Assembly: GCA_033439685.1 (NCBI GenBank)
Contig: JAUEDM010000006.1
Span: 2,418,001 to 2,482,000 of the forward strand
Length of the DNA: 64,000 bases
Source of the DNA: Apodospora peruviana
Taxonomy: Eukaryota > Ascomycota > Sordariomycetes > Sordariales > Lasiosphaeriaceae
Reading direction: 5' to 3'
Under the pieces are notes generated by a model. That model saw only the letters and a program-made list of their open reading frames with translations. It did not search any database and had not been told where the DNA came from. This document shows positions 50,201-62,693 of the stretch, piece by piece (the stretch's first letter is position 1; every line of letters begins with the position of its first letter). The translations under genes and the position numbers were made by a program.

Positions 50201-52111
50201 ATATGGTGCCGGGTTCCTGATACTGTAAGTGCCCTGCACTGGCGGGCACGCTAAACTGACGGGAGCGAACCCGCGGAGCTGCCCCACCCACCCTTTTCTC
50301 CACAAACTCCTTGGGTTGGGCAGTTCTCCAAGTATCTCAAGTTCAGAGGTACTTCTTCTCTTCCCCCACCACACCATCTCTCAACGAAGAAACTCACAGG
50401 TCATTCAGCGATCGCCACACCACACCACCACCACTAGGTTCCCCGCCTAGGACAGCCACCTCATCACCCCTCACCTGTGAGTACTGCGTACGCAAAAAAA
50501 CAAAGGACCCGGGGGGGCAGGCACTTTGGTAGTGAAACACAGAAGAACATGGTGGTGTAGTGTAAGTAAGCATAAGGCTGGCTTGCGCTACGGCTATCCG
50601 CTAACTAGGTTTAGGAACCCGAACCTTATCAAAAAGACAAAACCAGAGAAACAAAACATGCAATGCAACCCTTCAAACGATTACGCTCGCATCACGGGCA
50701 ACGGACGGACGAACAATTGCATTGTGGCTGACGATGAGAACAGACGCTGCGTCAAAGTTTGGGTGGCTTCCCGCGTATAAGTGATGTGACCGGGGAGTTT
50801 TTTCTTTTTTTTTTTTGCGTCCCAGGCTCCCAGATTTAAGCTCGCAAAACTAAAACGTCCCGATGACCTTTTCTTTTCTCGGCTTTGCTGGATTTGCTTG
50901 CATCCACTCTCGATGATACGTCCCGGCATTGGTAACATTGTGAACGACGAAGCAAGCCACACTTCACTTCGACACCCATCCATCCAGCCCCCAATGAACG
51001 AGTGGAAATGGGGACATTTTGTTTCTGTTTCTGTTGTTGAAACCAAATAGAATATGGGAAAAATCATCCGAACTATCTAATGGAATCCTTATTCACAACA
51101 CTGTGTTTCATAGACATTTCCACTCAGTCGTTAGGGTCTATATTTGGAATCCGACCGACTGACTGTGTCTGGCTATCTAATTCATACAGATCTTGAAACA
51201 AACGACTTTATCACTGAAGTCCTTATATCGGATACGAACGGTTGAGACACCACGATCTAGATCTGTCTGCCAGATACCACAGCTCTGATTACATATCAAC
51301 TTTCGTTTCATGAAACATCCCATCTCCAAGGCAACGATCGCCTGTTCTTTCTCAAACAGAGATACGGTAAGGTAACGGCGTATGTATGTACATACCCACC
51401 GCAAATACGACGAACGAGAAAGAATGACCCTCAGCTGGTGCACCACCCTACATAGATGGATACGACCATTGGTCAGATCGGTCAGTAACCGAATACAGAA
51501 TACACATTGCTCCTTCCCTTTACATGCACAAATCTCAGCTGGACCCCAAAGACGATCATCAGCACGACACCCAACCTCGAGTCATCGCCAACACGTGAGA
51601 AGCCAAGAGTATGGACGTAAAATGGAAGGCTGGCGAACGTTAGTTTCAGGTAGGACTGGAGGTAGGTCTGGCTGCCTGACTTGTTGTTTCGATGGATGAC
51701 GCTATTTCCATCTTCGGACTCTCCACCAACGACATAGTTATGAGATCCGTACATACAGGTAATTTATTATCTGACAATATCGGCATTTTTCGTTCATCTC
51801 ATCTCCGCTCGCAACACCCGACGTGCTTCCTGTCATGTTTCTGGTAGAAGCGTGTAAACTCGAAACTCAACAATCTACAAAAACAAAATAATGGTGAAAA
51901 GTAATGCTGGTTATTTCTAGATGGTGATATGAACAAAACATGCGGTAAGTTACATACAGAGAAACTCGGTTATGTCTTCCCACTAGGGACTATATTCCAT
52001 CTTGACGTGTCAGTTGTAGAGGTCGATAAATCATTGATATTTTATCGATATAATATCTCTCGTCCAGTAACCCGTACACACACCACCACCCGCTCCCCGC
52101 GGATAAAAGAT

Positions 52112-52113
<2 letters not shown>

Positions 52114-52152
<39 letters not shown>
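52114..52152 (+). repeat. Uninterrupted G39 homopolymer tract
   Basis: Thirty-nine consecutive G on the plus strand, flanked by GATCC and TGGTCTTGG. This length allows several overlapping G-quadruplex registers. The run length may not be exact in any assembly because such tracts are hard to sequence. Confidence 0.9.
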
Positions 52153-52153
<1 letters not shown>

Positions 52154-53270
52154 GGTCTTGGACTAAACACCTCAGATAACCGAAGAGCAGACAGCACAAA
52201 AACTGAGGCTGTCTGGAGGTCAGGTCAGGACAGGTCAGGAACAGTGCAGTTGGCGGTGCCGCGCCGCAATGGCCCTGCCCTGGCCCTGGCAGACAACAGT
52301 TCGGCAGTGAAACCCCGTTTTCCCTGACCACCGATCTCATCATTTTGACCTGGACACACACGTGGCGAGGTTAGATGCTAGCGTTGTGCGGCTTGCAGGA
52401 CGGCGACCAACAGCCTGGAAGAGCGTGAGAGCGATACACACCTACCTTAGATATCTACTTACTCTGTTCATTTACACAAAAGAACTCGCCGGCACGAGAA
52501 ACAGCCCGAGGTACCTTGGATTATTTCCAGCATACCATCCCCCCATCACTTAATATTCTGATAGACGAAAAGAGAAACGAGAAAAGAAAAAAGGGCGGGT
52601 TGATGGAAGGATTGGGTGGCATGAACTTTTGTTACCCCCCGCATAATGTCGCTACCTTGTTAGTACCTGGGCTGTGTTCCGCGCCGATCCAATGTCTGTG
52701 TGATGGAAAATCTACCTTACCTACCAACGTTACCCTACCTCACCCTATTCCGTACACAGGTACGGATTGCTGTAGGAAAGCATAAACACCATTGTGGCTT
52801 GAAAGCCAAGGATGCTAACTTATGCAGCAGCCTACGAACAAGTAAACTAATTACTTGCGTTTGCATGGAAAGCCGGTGCTGCCTCGGTCTGACTTACCAA
52901 CAACCACAGACACCGAAAGAATAGACAAATCGGCATCGCGGGCCTGTTTGCAGCGCACGTGTAGCCGGCAGGCAGGCAGAGTCCTGTTCCTGTCTGTGAT
53001 GGGGGTGAGGTGTTCACTTCATGCAGACAGACCTTCAGAATGCAGGTGGTGGCGTACCTCAGGTTCCTGTTTTTGTTTTCCAAAGGGGAAAGGAAACATC
53101 TGCGCCGAGAACCTCATCACTCATTTATTCTTTGTTTCCTGAATGTACCTAAATTACGTTCCATGCCACAGCCTTACTTCGCTGTGAAATAAAATATAAT
53201 CGAATTAGGTCGCACATAGGAACCAACTCTTCTTGAATGGAAACATCATCATCACCAACTTACAGGATTG

Positions 53271-53315
53271 CCCCCCCCCCCCCCCCCCCCCCCCCCCTCC
53301 CCTCCCCCCCCCCCC
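53271..53315 (+). repeat. C-rich tract (C27 T C4 T C12)
   Basis: Forty-three C with two T interruptions on the plus strand, so the minus strand is G-rich. It lies about 1.1 kb from the G39 run in the opposite sense. Confidence 0.9.
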
Positions 53316-56012
53316 TCAGGCGTAAAGTTGCGCAATTGAATTGATGTTGCTTCTGCTAGCGTCGCAGTCGAAACTGAAAAGGTCCCTTCCCGAATGATGA
53401 ACACGACAGGTACCTTATCCAAGGCTGAAGGAGGCACAGCATAGGCCACGGAAATGCTCCAAGGCAGCTAGCTTGTCTTCTTTTCCCATGCTGTGCGCTT
53501 AGTCCAGATGACAGCTCCAGGGTCATGGGGTGACAGACACAACGGTAGATGGCAGATGGCACGGCAAGCAGGGAAGCACCAGCAGAGCCAAGGTACGTCG
53601 TGTGCGCAGATACCATCATAATTCTCATCGCCATCCTGCAGATATCCAAGCAATATGTACGCGGGGTCGCCGGCAAGCCGCAGGGGAGTGCAATGGTTTT
53701 GTGACGATCCATGACAATCCATACCTAAACAAAACGGCCTGCCGCACCCCTGCCTCGACTTTGCTTGGTTTCGAACATTCTCGTTTCCTTCTCGAAGGCT
53801 TCCATGCATCATCAATCTTACTGTGCCGTTTCCACAGATGGATGTGAGAGGTCCATCTGTGTGAAACATGCAAGTGGCTCCATTCGTTCCGCTCGTGAGC
53901 AGAAAGCGGGCGGGCAGGATCAACGATACCTTGACAAGCCAGCGAACCCAAAAAGGATAAGAGTTGGATCAATACAGCCCGCTCTGCCTCAGCAATCTCG
54001 AGCCGAACACAAATCTGCAATCTGCGCTGCAGGTCGACGGCGGCGATGCGAGCTCATTGGGCACATGGGCAGCACGAGTCCCCAATCGGAAGGCTTCTCG
54101 AAGGACCATCGCTTCGATGAAGGAAGTGCCTGCAACCCTCCCCATGCCGATTTCCTTCTCCCATGCTTCGGTGCGTTCTTCTCGAAGGTGGTCAGGACAA
54201 GGGAGAACATGGTCGCCGACGGGCAGTTATTGGCTGCCCGGCTGACAAGAAAGCCTTCCTCGTCGTTCTTTTCAAGGGAAAAGATTGTGTCAACGATCGC
54301 ACGCTTGATGTATGGGGGGGCTCGAGAGACGCATCAGAAACGAGGTTGATCACACATGTAAGCCCGGTCCATCTGCCCCGGCCAGCCAGTGTCGTCTTAG
54401 AGAAAGAGAAAGGATGCTGCTGCATCTCACGACGAGAACCCCTCGATGAGCCAGGGTGGAAGAAATGCAAGCTAAGCAAAAGCTGAATCTGGTGAGCCAA
54501 ATTCCCACGTGGTCGCCCGGGCCCGGGCATCGTGGGGGGAAGCGGGAGTGGACTGGCGCGGATTGGGCTGGCGAGTGAGGAGAGCTTCTCGGGGGCTTTG
54601 GCTGCTGACTGGCGCAGGCTCGGCGACGGCACCAACCACGCGACTGAAGGCATCCGTTGCCGACGCTATCTAATCCATACGCATCTGGCATCACAAGTAC
54701 CGGGGTCCCAACAAGCATGTAGTGTCGGTACCTGAGTGAACACTATGTCAGTATCCTACCTTCCTAACACGCGTACGCAGCCTCGAGTCTGCGACGTTAC
54801 CCAACGCGACCCGCGTACACGACAATCGACCAAGTCAAATTCGGGGTTGGAACTTTCAAAGGGTCGGTGCTCTAAGATCTGTGAGAAAGTGACGTCGCAG
54901 CAAGTTTCGAATTTGGACTGGCGAATTGTTCCTTGTCCGACCTGAGGTGACAAGGCAGGATGATGATTCTTTATCATGAAATTGCACAGGCACATTTATG
55001 ATTTAGTGCAGCTGACGAGGAGGCCAAACCCGACATGTTTGTTGGGGGTCGCTACCTTCCATGAGGCACGCAGGTCGGGTCGTGATAACAGTTGCAGTTG
55101 CAGCATCGAGCTACGTCAAGTTGGGCTTGCTGCAGTCTGGAGGGATGCTGTGTGCGACGCAAAAAAACCATCCCACTTCAAGTCTAATTTGTGTTTCGAG
55201 TTCGTGAGCGCGTTTTTGCGCATGCCTCCCTATCGGCCGCCGACGCGCTATCGCACGGATGACGGTGTTTCCGGCTCGGGGGCGGGTCTTAGTCATCCAT
55301 CTGGATCATCGGACTGACACTGCGTGTTGACGATCGGTCCATCCCATTTCAACAAAGCCAGACATGCTCACATAGAGTCGCGTGATGGAGTTGATGTGAA
55401 GTTGAAACAAGATAACCGGGCTCCAATTCAGTGCTCTAGGGTCCCCCATCTGCCAGGTGGTTAGCGGGATTTGGCGGGGAATCAGCGGTGGATTCACCGT
55501 GCGTCACCTTGAATGGGGGTGGACACTGTGCTCCGGCCGTCTTCAGATCTCGGAAGCTTTGACCACCAGCCGTTGCCACTGCCGACCCGCCTGCCCAGAA
55601 TTCACCAGTCACCACTCAGGCAGCCACCCACGTGATCTAAGCCCTTCTTTTGATGTCGTCGTCGAACAATCACGATGGTTAAACCATGTGAATAAGGCAA
55701 CAAACGCGGCAGTTTAATCCCATTCGAGTCGAGAAATTGCTAGAGAAAGGCATATACTAGCGGTTAACCCGCTTTCCGCGTCCTGATCGCGCCTGAAGCA
55801 GTCTCGGCGGTATCGCGATTTTTTGACAAAGAACGACGACAAAAGCGAAGACACCAGGAAATCTGCGTTGACTTGGCTACGACATTAATGCTCTGCGGCG
55901 CGCAGCTGAATTGGTGACCTCAGGTCCTCAGGTCTGGGAGGACACTTGTAGAATACCTAGGTAGTCATTTGCCTGCTGGTCTCCAGTCAGTCCGAGACAA
56001 GCCACCACCGAG

Positions 56013-58997
56013 ATGGAGTTCAACATTGAGTAAGCCATCGGAACCGGAGTGCAGACGCGAGATACTCTTGTACCGGCATCTCTCGTCTAAATGGATGGCT
56101 GATGAATTTTGTACTAGTGAACTGCCGGTCCTCTTCCCATATCCCCGTATCTATCCAGGTATGTGATCTTAGTGAATATGCGGTTCGACATACCACTGAC
56201 AGAATATTTCAGAACAATATGCGTGCGTCGACCCCATATCTGCTTAGTTATTTGATCAGAGGGTTTTCTTCTAACCATTATTGATGTGCAACAGATATAT
56301 GGTAGATCTAAAAAGTGAGTATCAGCATCCAGTTCTTCGCTTGACCAACAGATGCTAATAGAGGCCATAGAAACACTCGATGCCGGTGGAAACTGCGTAC
56401 TGGAGATGCCTTCGGGCACAGGGAAGACGGTCACCCTGCTCTCCCTCATCGTTGCTTACCAGCAATTCTTTCCGGAACACCGCAAGCTCATCTACTGCTC
56501 CCGTGTGTACTCTTGTTTGGTCCACTTCTCGAAGCTGCCACATGTCTAACCTCTACCTTATAGGGACAATGTCCGAAATCGAGAAAGCCCTCGTCGAACT
56601 GAAGGCTCTCATGAAGTTCCGGGCAGAACGGCTAGGACACGAAGAGGAATTCCGTGGTCTTGGTCTCACAAGTCGCAAAAATCTCTGTCTGCACCCATCG
56701 GTAAAGCGCGAAAAGAGTGGCAGCGTAGTCGACGCCCGTTGCCGCAGCTTAACAGCTGGATTCGTCAAGGAGAAGAAGGTGAAGGGCGAGGACGTGGATT
56801 TGTGCATCTACCATGACGTTAGTGACTACTCCCAGCCCTTGCTTGATTCGCGCACTTACTGATACAACTCCTCTAGAACCTCGACAATCTCGAGCCTCAC
56901 AATCTGATTCCCAACGGAGTCTGGACGCTTGATGGCCTCCTGAGATACGGAGAGCAGCAAAAGCAATGTCCCTATTTTACCGCTCGTCGGATGGTGCGTG
57001 CTTGCCTCGTCATGCAGCTACCCACCGCCACTAACTCTTTGGTCCATAGATGCAATATTGCAATGTCATCATCTACTCGTACCACTATCTCCTTGACCCC
57101 AAGATCGCGGAACGCGTATCCAAAGATCTCTCCAAGGATTGTATTGTGGTTTTTGATGAAGCCCACAATATCGACAACGTCTGCATCGAGTCTCTCAGCA
57201 CCGACATAACCGAGGACTCGTTGAGGAGAGCGACGAGAGGCGCTCAGAACTTGGAGACCAAGATCAACGAGATGAGAGACTCTGACCAGCAAAAGCTGCA
57301 GGACGAATATGAGAAGCTTGTCGAGGGACTTCGTGGAGCCGATGAAGGGCGTCAAGAAGATGCCTTCATGGCCAATCCTAGTACGATTTAAAGTAAAACT
57401 GCCATGGGTGACTCAGATGACTAACTTCTTGCCTAGCACTTCCTGATGATCTGCTGAAAGAGGCGGTCCCGGGGAACATCCGGAGAGCCGAACACTTTGT
57501 TGCGTTCCTTAGAAGATTCATCGAGTACCTCAAGGTCGGTGTCTTTTCCATATTTGTGTATCTTGATCCCACGCCACTGACTGCTCTTTCGTTTAGACAC
57601 GCATGAAAGTTCGTCAGGTGATCTCAGAGACTCCGCCGTCTTTCCTCGCCCACCTCAAGGAATACACTTTTATCGAAAAGAAACCACTTCGGTTTTGCGC
57701 CGAGCGGCTGACGTCCTTGGTCCGGACGCTTGAGCTCACCAACATTGAAGACTACCAGCCTCTGCAAGAGGTTGCCACGTTTGCAACCCTAGTTGCAACC
57801 TACGAGAAGGGCTTCCTACTTATTCTCGAACCCTACGAATCGGACACTGCCGAGGTGCCGAATCCCGTGTTGCACTTTACTTGTCTGGACGCAGCTATCG
57901 CCATCAAGCCTGTCTTCGACCGCTTTAGCTCGGTTGTCATCACGTCTGGAACCATCTCACCGCTCGAGATGTACCCAAAGATGCTGAATTTCACAACCGT
58001 CGTCCAAGAATCCTACAGCATGACGCTCGCAAGAAAATCCTTCTTGCCCATGATCGTGACGCGCGGCAGTGACCAAGCCTCGATATCAACGAGCTTCCAA
58101 GTCCGTAACGAACCTAGTGTGGTCAGAAACTACGGCAACCTGCTCACCGAGTTTGTCCGCATCACACCCGACGGCATGGTCGTATTTTTCCCCTCGTACC
58201 TCTACATGGAATCTATCATCAGCATGTGGCAAGGCATGGGCATCCTCGACGAGGTGTGGAAGTACAAGCTCATCTTGGTCGAGACCCCCGACGCGCAGGA
58301 GACATCTCTCGCGCTGGAAACTTACCGCACGGCCTGCTGCAACGGCCGCGGCGCCGTTCTCCTATGTGTCGCCCGCGGCAAAGTGTCAGAGGGCATTGAC
58401 TTTGACCACCAGTACGGCCGCACGGTGCTCTGCATCGGCGTGCCTTTCCAGTACACCGAGTCGCGCATCCTCAAGGCGCGCCTCGAGTTTCTAAGGGAGA
58501 CGTACCGCATCCGCGAGAACGACTTCCTGTCGTTCGACGCCATGCGCCACGCCGCCCAGTGTCTTGGTCGTGTGCTCCGCGGCAAGGATGACTACGGCCT
58601 CATGGTGTTGGCGGATCGACGTTTCCAGAAGAAGCGCGCCCAGCTGCCTAAGTGGATCAACCAGGCGTTGTTAGATTCCGACACTAACTTGAGCACTGAT
58701 ATGGCTGTTAGCAGCGCCCGCAGGTTTTTGAAGGGTATGGCGCAGCCCTTCCGCGCCAAGGACCAGGAGGGCGTGAGCACGTGGAGCAAGGGCGACCTTA
58801 ACGAGCATCAGGCTAAGATGGCCGAGGAGCAGATTAGGACGATGCAGCTCGCGGAGGATAACCGGCGGAAGCAGGAGCACGAGCTGTTGCAGGCGCAGGC
58901 TGCTGGAGTTGCGCGGCGGGCTAACGGTAACGATAGCGATGACTACGATATGGATGAGGATGACGAGGCCGAGTTGATGGCTTTGGATGGGAACTGA
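56013..58997 (+). CDS. RAD3: TFIIH DNA helicase XPD/Rad3
   Basis: A superfamily 2, 5'-to-3' iron-sulfur helicase. As a TFIIH subunit it opens DNA for nucleotide excision repair and supports RNA polymerase II initiation in the nucleus. Model: join(56013..56029,56118..56158,56213..56222,56295..56314,56371..56502,56564..56817,56877..56993,57050..57380,57437..57534,57597..58997), 806 residues. Exons 3 and 4 are only 10 and 20 nt but rebuild YPEQYAYMVDLKKTLDAGG exactly. Walker A SGTGKT is at 44-49 and the DEAH box at 233-236. The iron-sulfur cysteines are C115, C133, C154 and C189, spaced as in human XPD. The C-terminal helicase motifs include VITSGTISP, GKVSEGIDF and QCLGRVLRGKDDYG. The acidic Asp/Glu-rich tail is typical of fungal orthologues. 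It is the only plus-strand protein gene here. Confidence 0.95.
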
Positions 58998-59642
58998 GCG
59001 GATGCAGAAAGTTGATTATCTGATTGCTGATAAAATAGCTTGGGGTGCAGAATGTATGTATGCTTATAAGGTTGAATGAGCAGAGCAGATAAAGAGTTAC
59101 AATGAAGAGGATAGCGAGAAATCATTCATGAATAGGATCCTTGGTAATTACCCTAACTATTCTACCGGGGCCTATCATATGTTGCTCGGTAAAGTTGGAT
59201 CAGATGTCTTTGATGCTACTTCGGATGCCTGCTCTGTCTCTAAAATTATAGTTTCACCACATCTCTACGTCCACGGAATAATCCCAAACGCCTGGGTAAG
59301 ATAGGTGCCTGATGTAGAAAAGGGGGTATCACCAAAACTTGTCTGCCTACCCCGCCCTCTCGATATCTAGTCATTCCTGTGCAATGGCTACCTACTCCCT
59401 ATTCAGCAGGAGACAAGCGAGACAACTAAACAACCGCTTATTTGGTAGGCGCAGCAGACGCTGGGGGTTAGTTGTGAATGAGAAAGGACGACAATGCCAA
59501 CTAACTCTAACCCTGAAAACCCCCTCCCCCCCTCCAAAAAAAGAAAGAAGAAAAAAGAGGGAAAAAATGCTCTCAAACGACCGCTCGCTCGCTTTGAATA
59601 GACAAACAAGACACCATAACAAAGGAATTGCACACCCGATAA
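58998..59642. other. Convergent intergenic region between XPD and the DDHD phospholipase gene
   Basis: The 3' ends of both genes face each other across 645 bp. Plus-strand A-rich stretches (GATAAAAT near 59028, and a purine run at 59537-59566) could include 3'-end signals. No gene is seen. Confidence 0.5.
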
Positions 59643-62600
59643 TCATCTCGATGACCCACCAATCATCACCCCCCTGATATCCGTCTTGGTAACCTTAACA
59701 GCTCTCATCGACGCCAGCGTATTCTCGCGCCCGGGCACCCTCCCAACCTCGACACACAGCAGCCGAATAAGATCCTGATTCGTCCAGTAGCTCGTGTGCG
59801 CGCTCAGCATGTTCAGGTACTGTATCTCGAGTGGGCCGCCGCCAGACCGCAGATAATAATCGATCTGGCCATTATCGTTAAGCAAAAACACCTTCTTCTC
59901 CGCAATGTCCTCTCTTGTAAAGTCGTGGACCTCTAGCTCAAGCTGAGACGGTAATCGGGCCATTGTCGGTGGTTTATTATTATTATTAGTAGAGCTGCCT
60001 GCGGTAGTCTGTGGGTGTGGGCCGGTGGTCGAAAGTCCAGCTATGCCACGCACGGCGTCGCCGACTGACTTGAAAAACGACGTGGCTGTACTGGGCACGT
60101 AGGCCACCTTGAGGCTCGCAGCATACGTAGGGTCGATTGTGCCATTTAGAAGATAGGCTATGGGGTCTTCTTTGGCAAGGATATTGTATATATTATCAAC
60201 GGCGATGCAGCCAAACACACCGGCATCCGCGACGATATCCTTGGCAACAATATCAGCCGGATCAACGCCAGGTTTTATGTGTCCTCGCCGTGGGACCAGG
60301 CCGGCCCTTTCCAGCAGGAGAAAGAAACCGGCTGGACTTCCAAGCAGAAAAAGGTTAGTTGTATCAAACTCAAAGTGCCGAACTTCAGAAAGTGGACGGG
60401 ACAGGTCGAGCCGCGGAACTCTGGTGGGTTGTTTCGAGAGCACCTCAATAGCCATTGCGCTTCCGAGCGAGTGCCCGACCAGGTGGACGCGGCCGCTTTC
60501 CGTGAACCCTGGGTTATTTCGACACCAGAGTCGATATACGCGGTTCGCCTCGCCCACTAACGCAGCGATCATCTTGGGTTTGTGATGAGACATGTAAAAA
60601 GGAATGTCAAACATGACGTCCGACATCATGCTCCGCACCGCGGGGATAGTGGGCGGTTCAATGTCCTTGAGACTAAATCCGTCGGGTGCGTATGCAGCCT
60701 TGTCTTCTTCACTGGTGGGACCACCATCCTCAAATTTGAGGAGATGGCGCCAGTTGACAGGCAGAACCATGATACCGTTCTGACCAGGCCGGAGGATAGA
60801 TTTTATGGCAGGGTTCTCGAGCTCAACATTGACCGCTCTTCGGAAGGCGTTCACAGCATGTGTGAAATGGAAACTCTCCACGCGCTCAGCAAATTTCTGG
60901 CCGATGCCATGGGCAATCAGAACCAGATCAGTTACTTGGCCCCGTTCTTTCTCCAACTGGCATCTAGGACAGCCGGCTTGCTCCGCACTAGCTTGACCCG
61001 GAGTTTGTAACGCTGACCCGGGTTTGATCTCCTTCGCGCGCTGCGATGCCTTTTTCTCGTGCACTTGCTCCCACGTCTTCCAGTCAAACCCCCGGAACAC
61101 GGGGATGCCGACGGTCATTCCCTTCATGATCTTGGAGACCGGTTTTCGCCCGTAATATGCTGACGGCTTAAGGCTGGGTTTCAGAAGAAAGGCGGCAGAG
61201 CCGTCTTTGTAGATGACATGGTAGCTTGAGTAGCTCCTAGGCTCAGGTTGTGTGTCCAGAGACTCTTCATGCTCAGGATGAACAGGCTCTAAGCTGCCTT
61301 GGGTTGCGGCTTCTCCGCGAAAACACCGCGAAGCGCAGAATGGATCGCTGGATATCGGTGGCTCGGTAGGACCGCTAACCTTACCCTTGGAGCGCTTGTC
61401 TGGCACCTCTGGCCAGAGACGATGAGAAACTTTCTCTTCGCCAAGAGCCCCAACGTCTAGCGCGGATCTGAGCTCGTCAGCCCAGGTCTCAGTCCAGGGC
61501 CGAAGCTCTCGATAGCCAGCCTCAAGCTGGTTTGCCACGGCAGGCTCTATGGGTATCATTGTATCTCTATCGGACTATTAGTAACCTAAGATTGCTTGTG
61601 ATGCCCACAATGTAACTCACCTGTAGAACCATGTAGCTCGTAGTACAATCGAAATATCGTTCACAGGTGACCAGTATAATGGTTTCATCTGAAGCACAGG
61701 CAACGAGACCATGTGTAGCCTCGAGATACCCACGGGTATTTCAACCATGTCATTTCCGAGATCAACAGACCTGACAATCGTCTGCGCACGCGTCCGAGTT
61801 TCGGCCCTTGCGGCTGCCTGTCGCCCTCGGGAAGAAGTAGGAGTTCGCGGCGACTTGTCTTCTGTTGAAGTGCTGGAGGACTGGGCATTTGCTGTCTCGA
61901 CACGAACAAAAGGCTTACCCAAGATCCCGTCATCTAGTACAGGTGGCCTTGCCGGAATCACCGTAGTGGCCTCAGCAATAAGTTGCCCGTCACCGGAGGC
62001 TGAAAAGGCAGTCACTTCGCCAGACGCACCGTCATTCCGAGAGGAACTCGTGCTAACCTGGACCGTCACGGGCTTAGGAGGGAAAGCCGAATGAGAATCG
62101 GCGTTTGAATCCGACCGCAGACGGCTCAGCTGGGCCATGACGCCCTCGATGACGTGATCATGGTCGAGACTCTGCTGGTGCTTTCTTGTCAAAGCACAGA
62201 ACTCCCTCCTGAGCTCAGCGGAGGCGTCGATAAACAGTTCGGGACAGCATGGCGAGACACCTAGGGCGGCAGCTGGAGACTGGCCTTCCAGGTCATGCTT
62301 CTCTTTGTGCTTCGTGGCTAACTGGGCAATGATGGCTGCCAGCTTCTGAGCGTTCTCCTTGGAAAGCGAAGGGCTCGGGCTGCGGTTCCTTTGCGCCTGC
62401 CTGTGGTTCCTTCTATCCCGATCGGACGAGAATCCCAGCCATGCATTTTCCAGCGCAATATTGTCTGCGGGAGAGAAGGGCCGCACCGGGGCCTTGGAGG
62501 TCTTGGAGTCGGCCGATCCGACGATGGTAGCCGCAGACAGGGGGTCGTCGATTGGAATGGGCGAGGAGTAGAAGAACTGCGCATTGAGGGGCGGGATACC

Positions 62601-62693
62601 TTCGAGACCATCGGGAGGTTCGGGGACGGGCACGGGAGTTAACCGGCACGAGGGGCCGAAGGCATGCGTTGCGGCGGGGGAGGACGACGACAT
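59643..62693 (-). CDS. DDHD-domain phospholipase A1-like protein
   Basis: DDHD-family enzymes (mammalian DDHD1/2, yeast Ddl1) hydrolyse acyl chains from phosphatidic acid and related lipids on intracellular or mitochondrial membranes. Model: complement(join(59643..61566,61621..62693)), 998 residues, one 54-bp intron whose removal joins RATWFYR to DTMIPIEP. The first 330 residues are Ser/Pro-rich and probably disordered. KPLYWSPVNDISIVLRATWFY (about 335-357), with RPWTETWADELRSAL after it, resembles the N-terminal module found in these proteins. VLIAHGIGQ and the lipase elbow VHLVGHSLG follow, with nucleophile Ser724. The DDHD region contains LFLLGSPAGFF, AVDNIYN, KEDPIAYLL and later SAHTSYWTNQDL. 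The usual HPYDPVAYR motif is altered to ILAKEDPIAYL. An alternative acceptor 8 nt upstream would give an immediate stop. Confidence 0.9.
61567..61620 (-). other. Intron of the DDHD phospholipase gene
   Basis: A 54-bp GT-AG intron (donor GTGAGT, acceptor CGATAG). An upstream AATAG could also serve as acceptor but leads to TGA after five codons. Confidence 0.85.

Larger units (their letters stand above)
42218..56012. other. Gene desert, 13.8 kb, right of the zinc-finger gene
   Basis: It runs from the zinc-finger start codon to the XPD start codon, which face away from each other, so it holds both promoters. No conserved domain, tRNA or transposon was recognised. Open frames of up to 226 codons (47306-47986, 43559-44218 minus, 53765-54349) overlap others and have no family character. 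Structured spots are a hexamer repeat at 44195-44218, a 39-nt G run at 52114-52152 and a C-rich run at 53271-53315. A long leader or non-coding RNA of the regulator could lie here but is not visible from sequence alone. Confidence 0.55.

Noticed and set aside
53765..54349. 194-codon plus-strand open frame in the right desert
   Set aside because: No domain, signal peptide or splice-consistent extension. It overlaps frames of similar length on the other strand.
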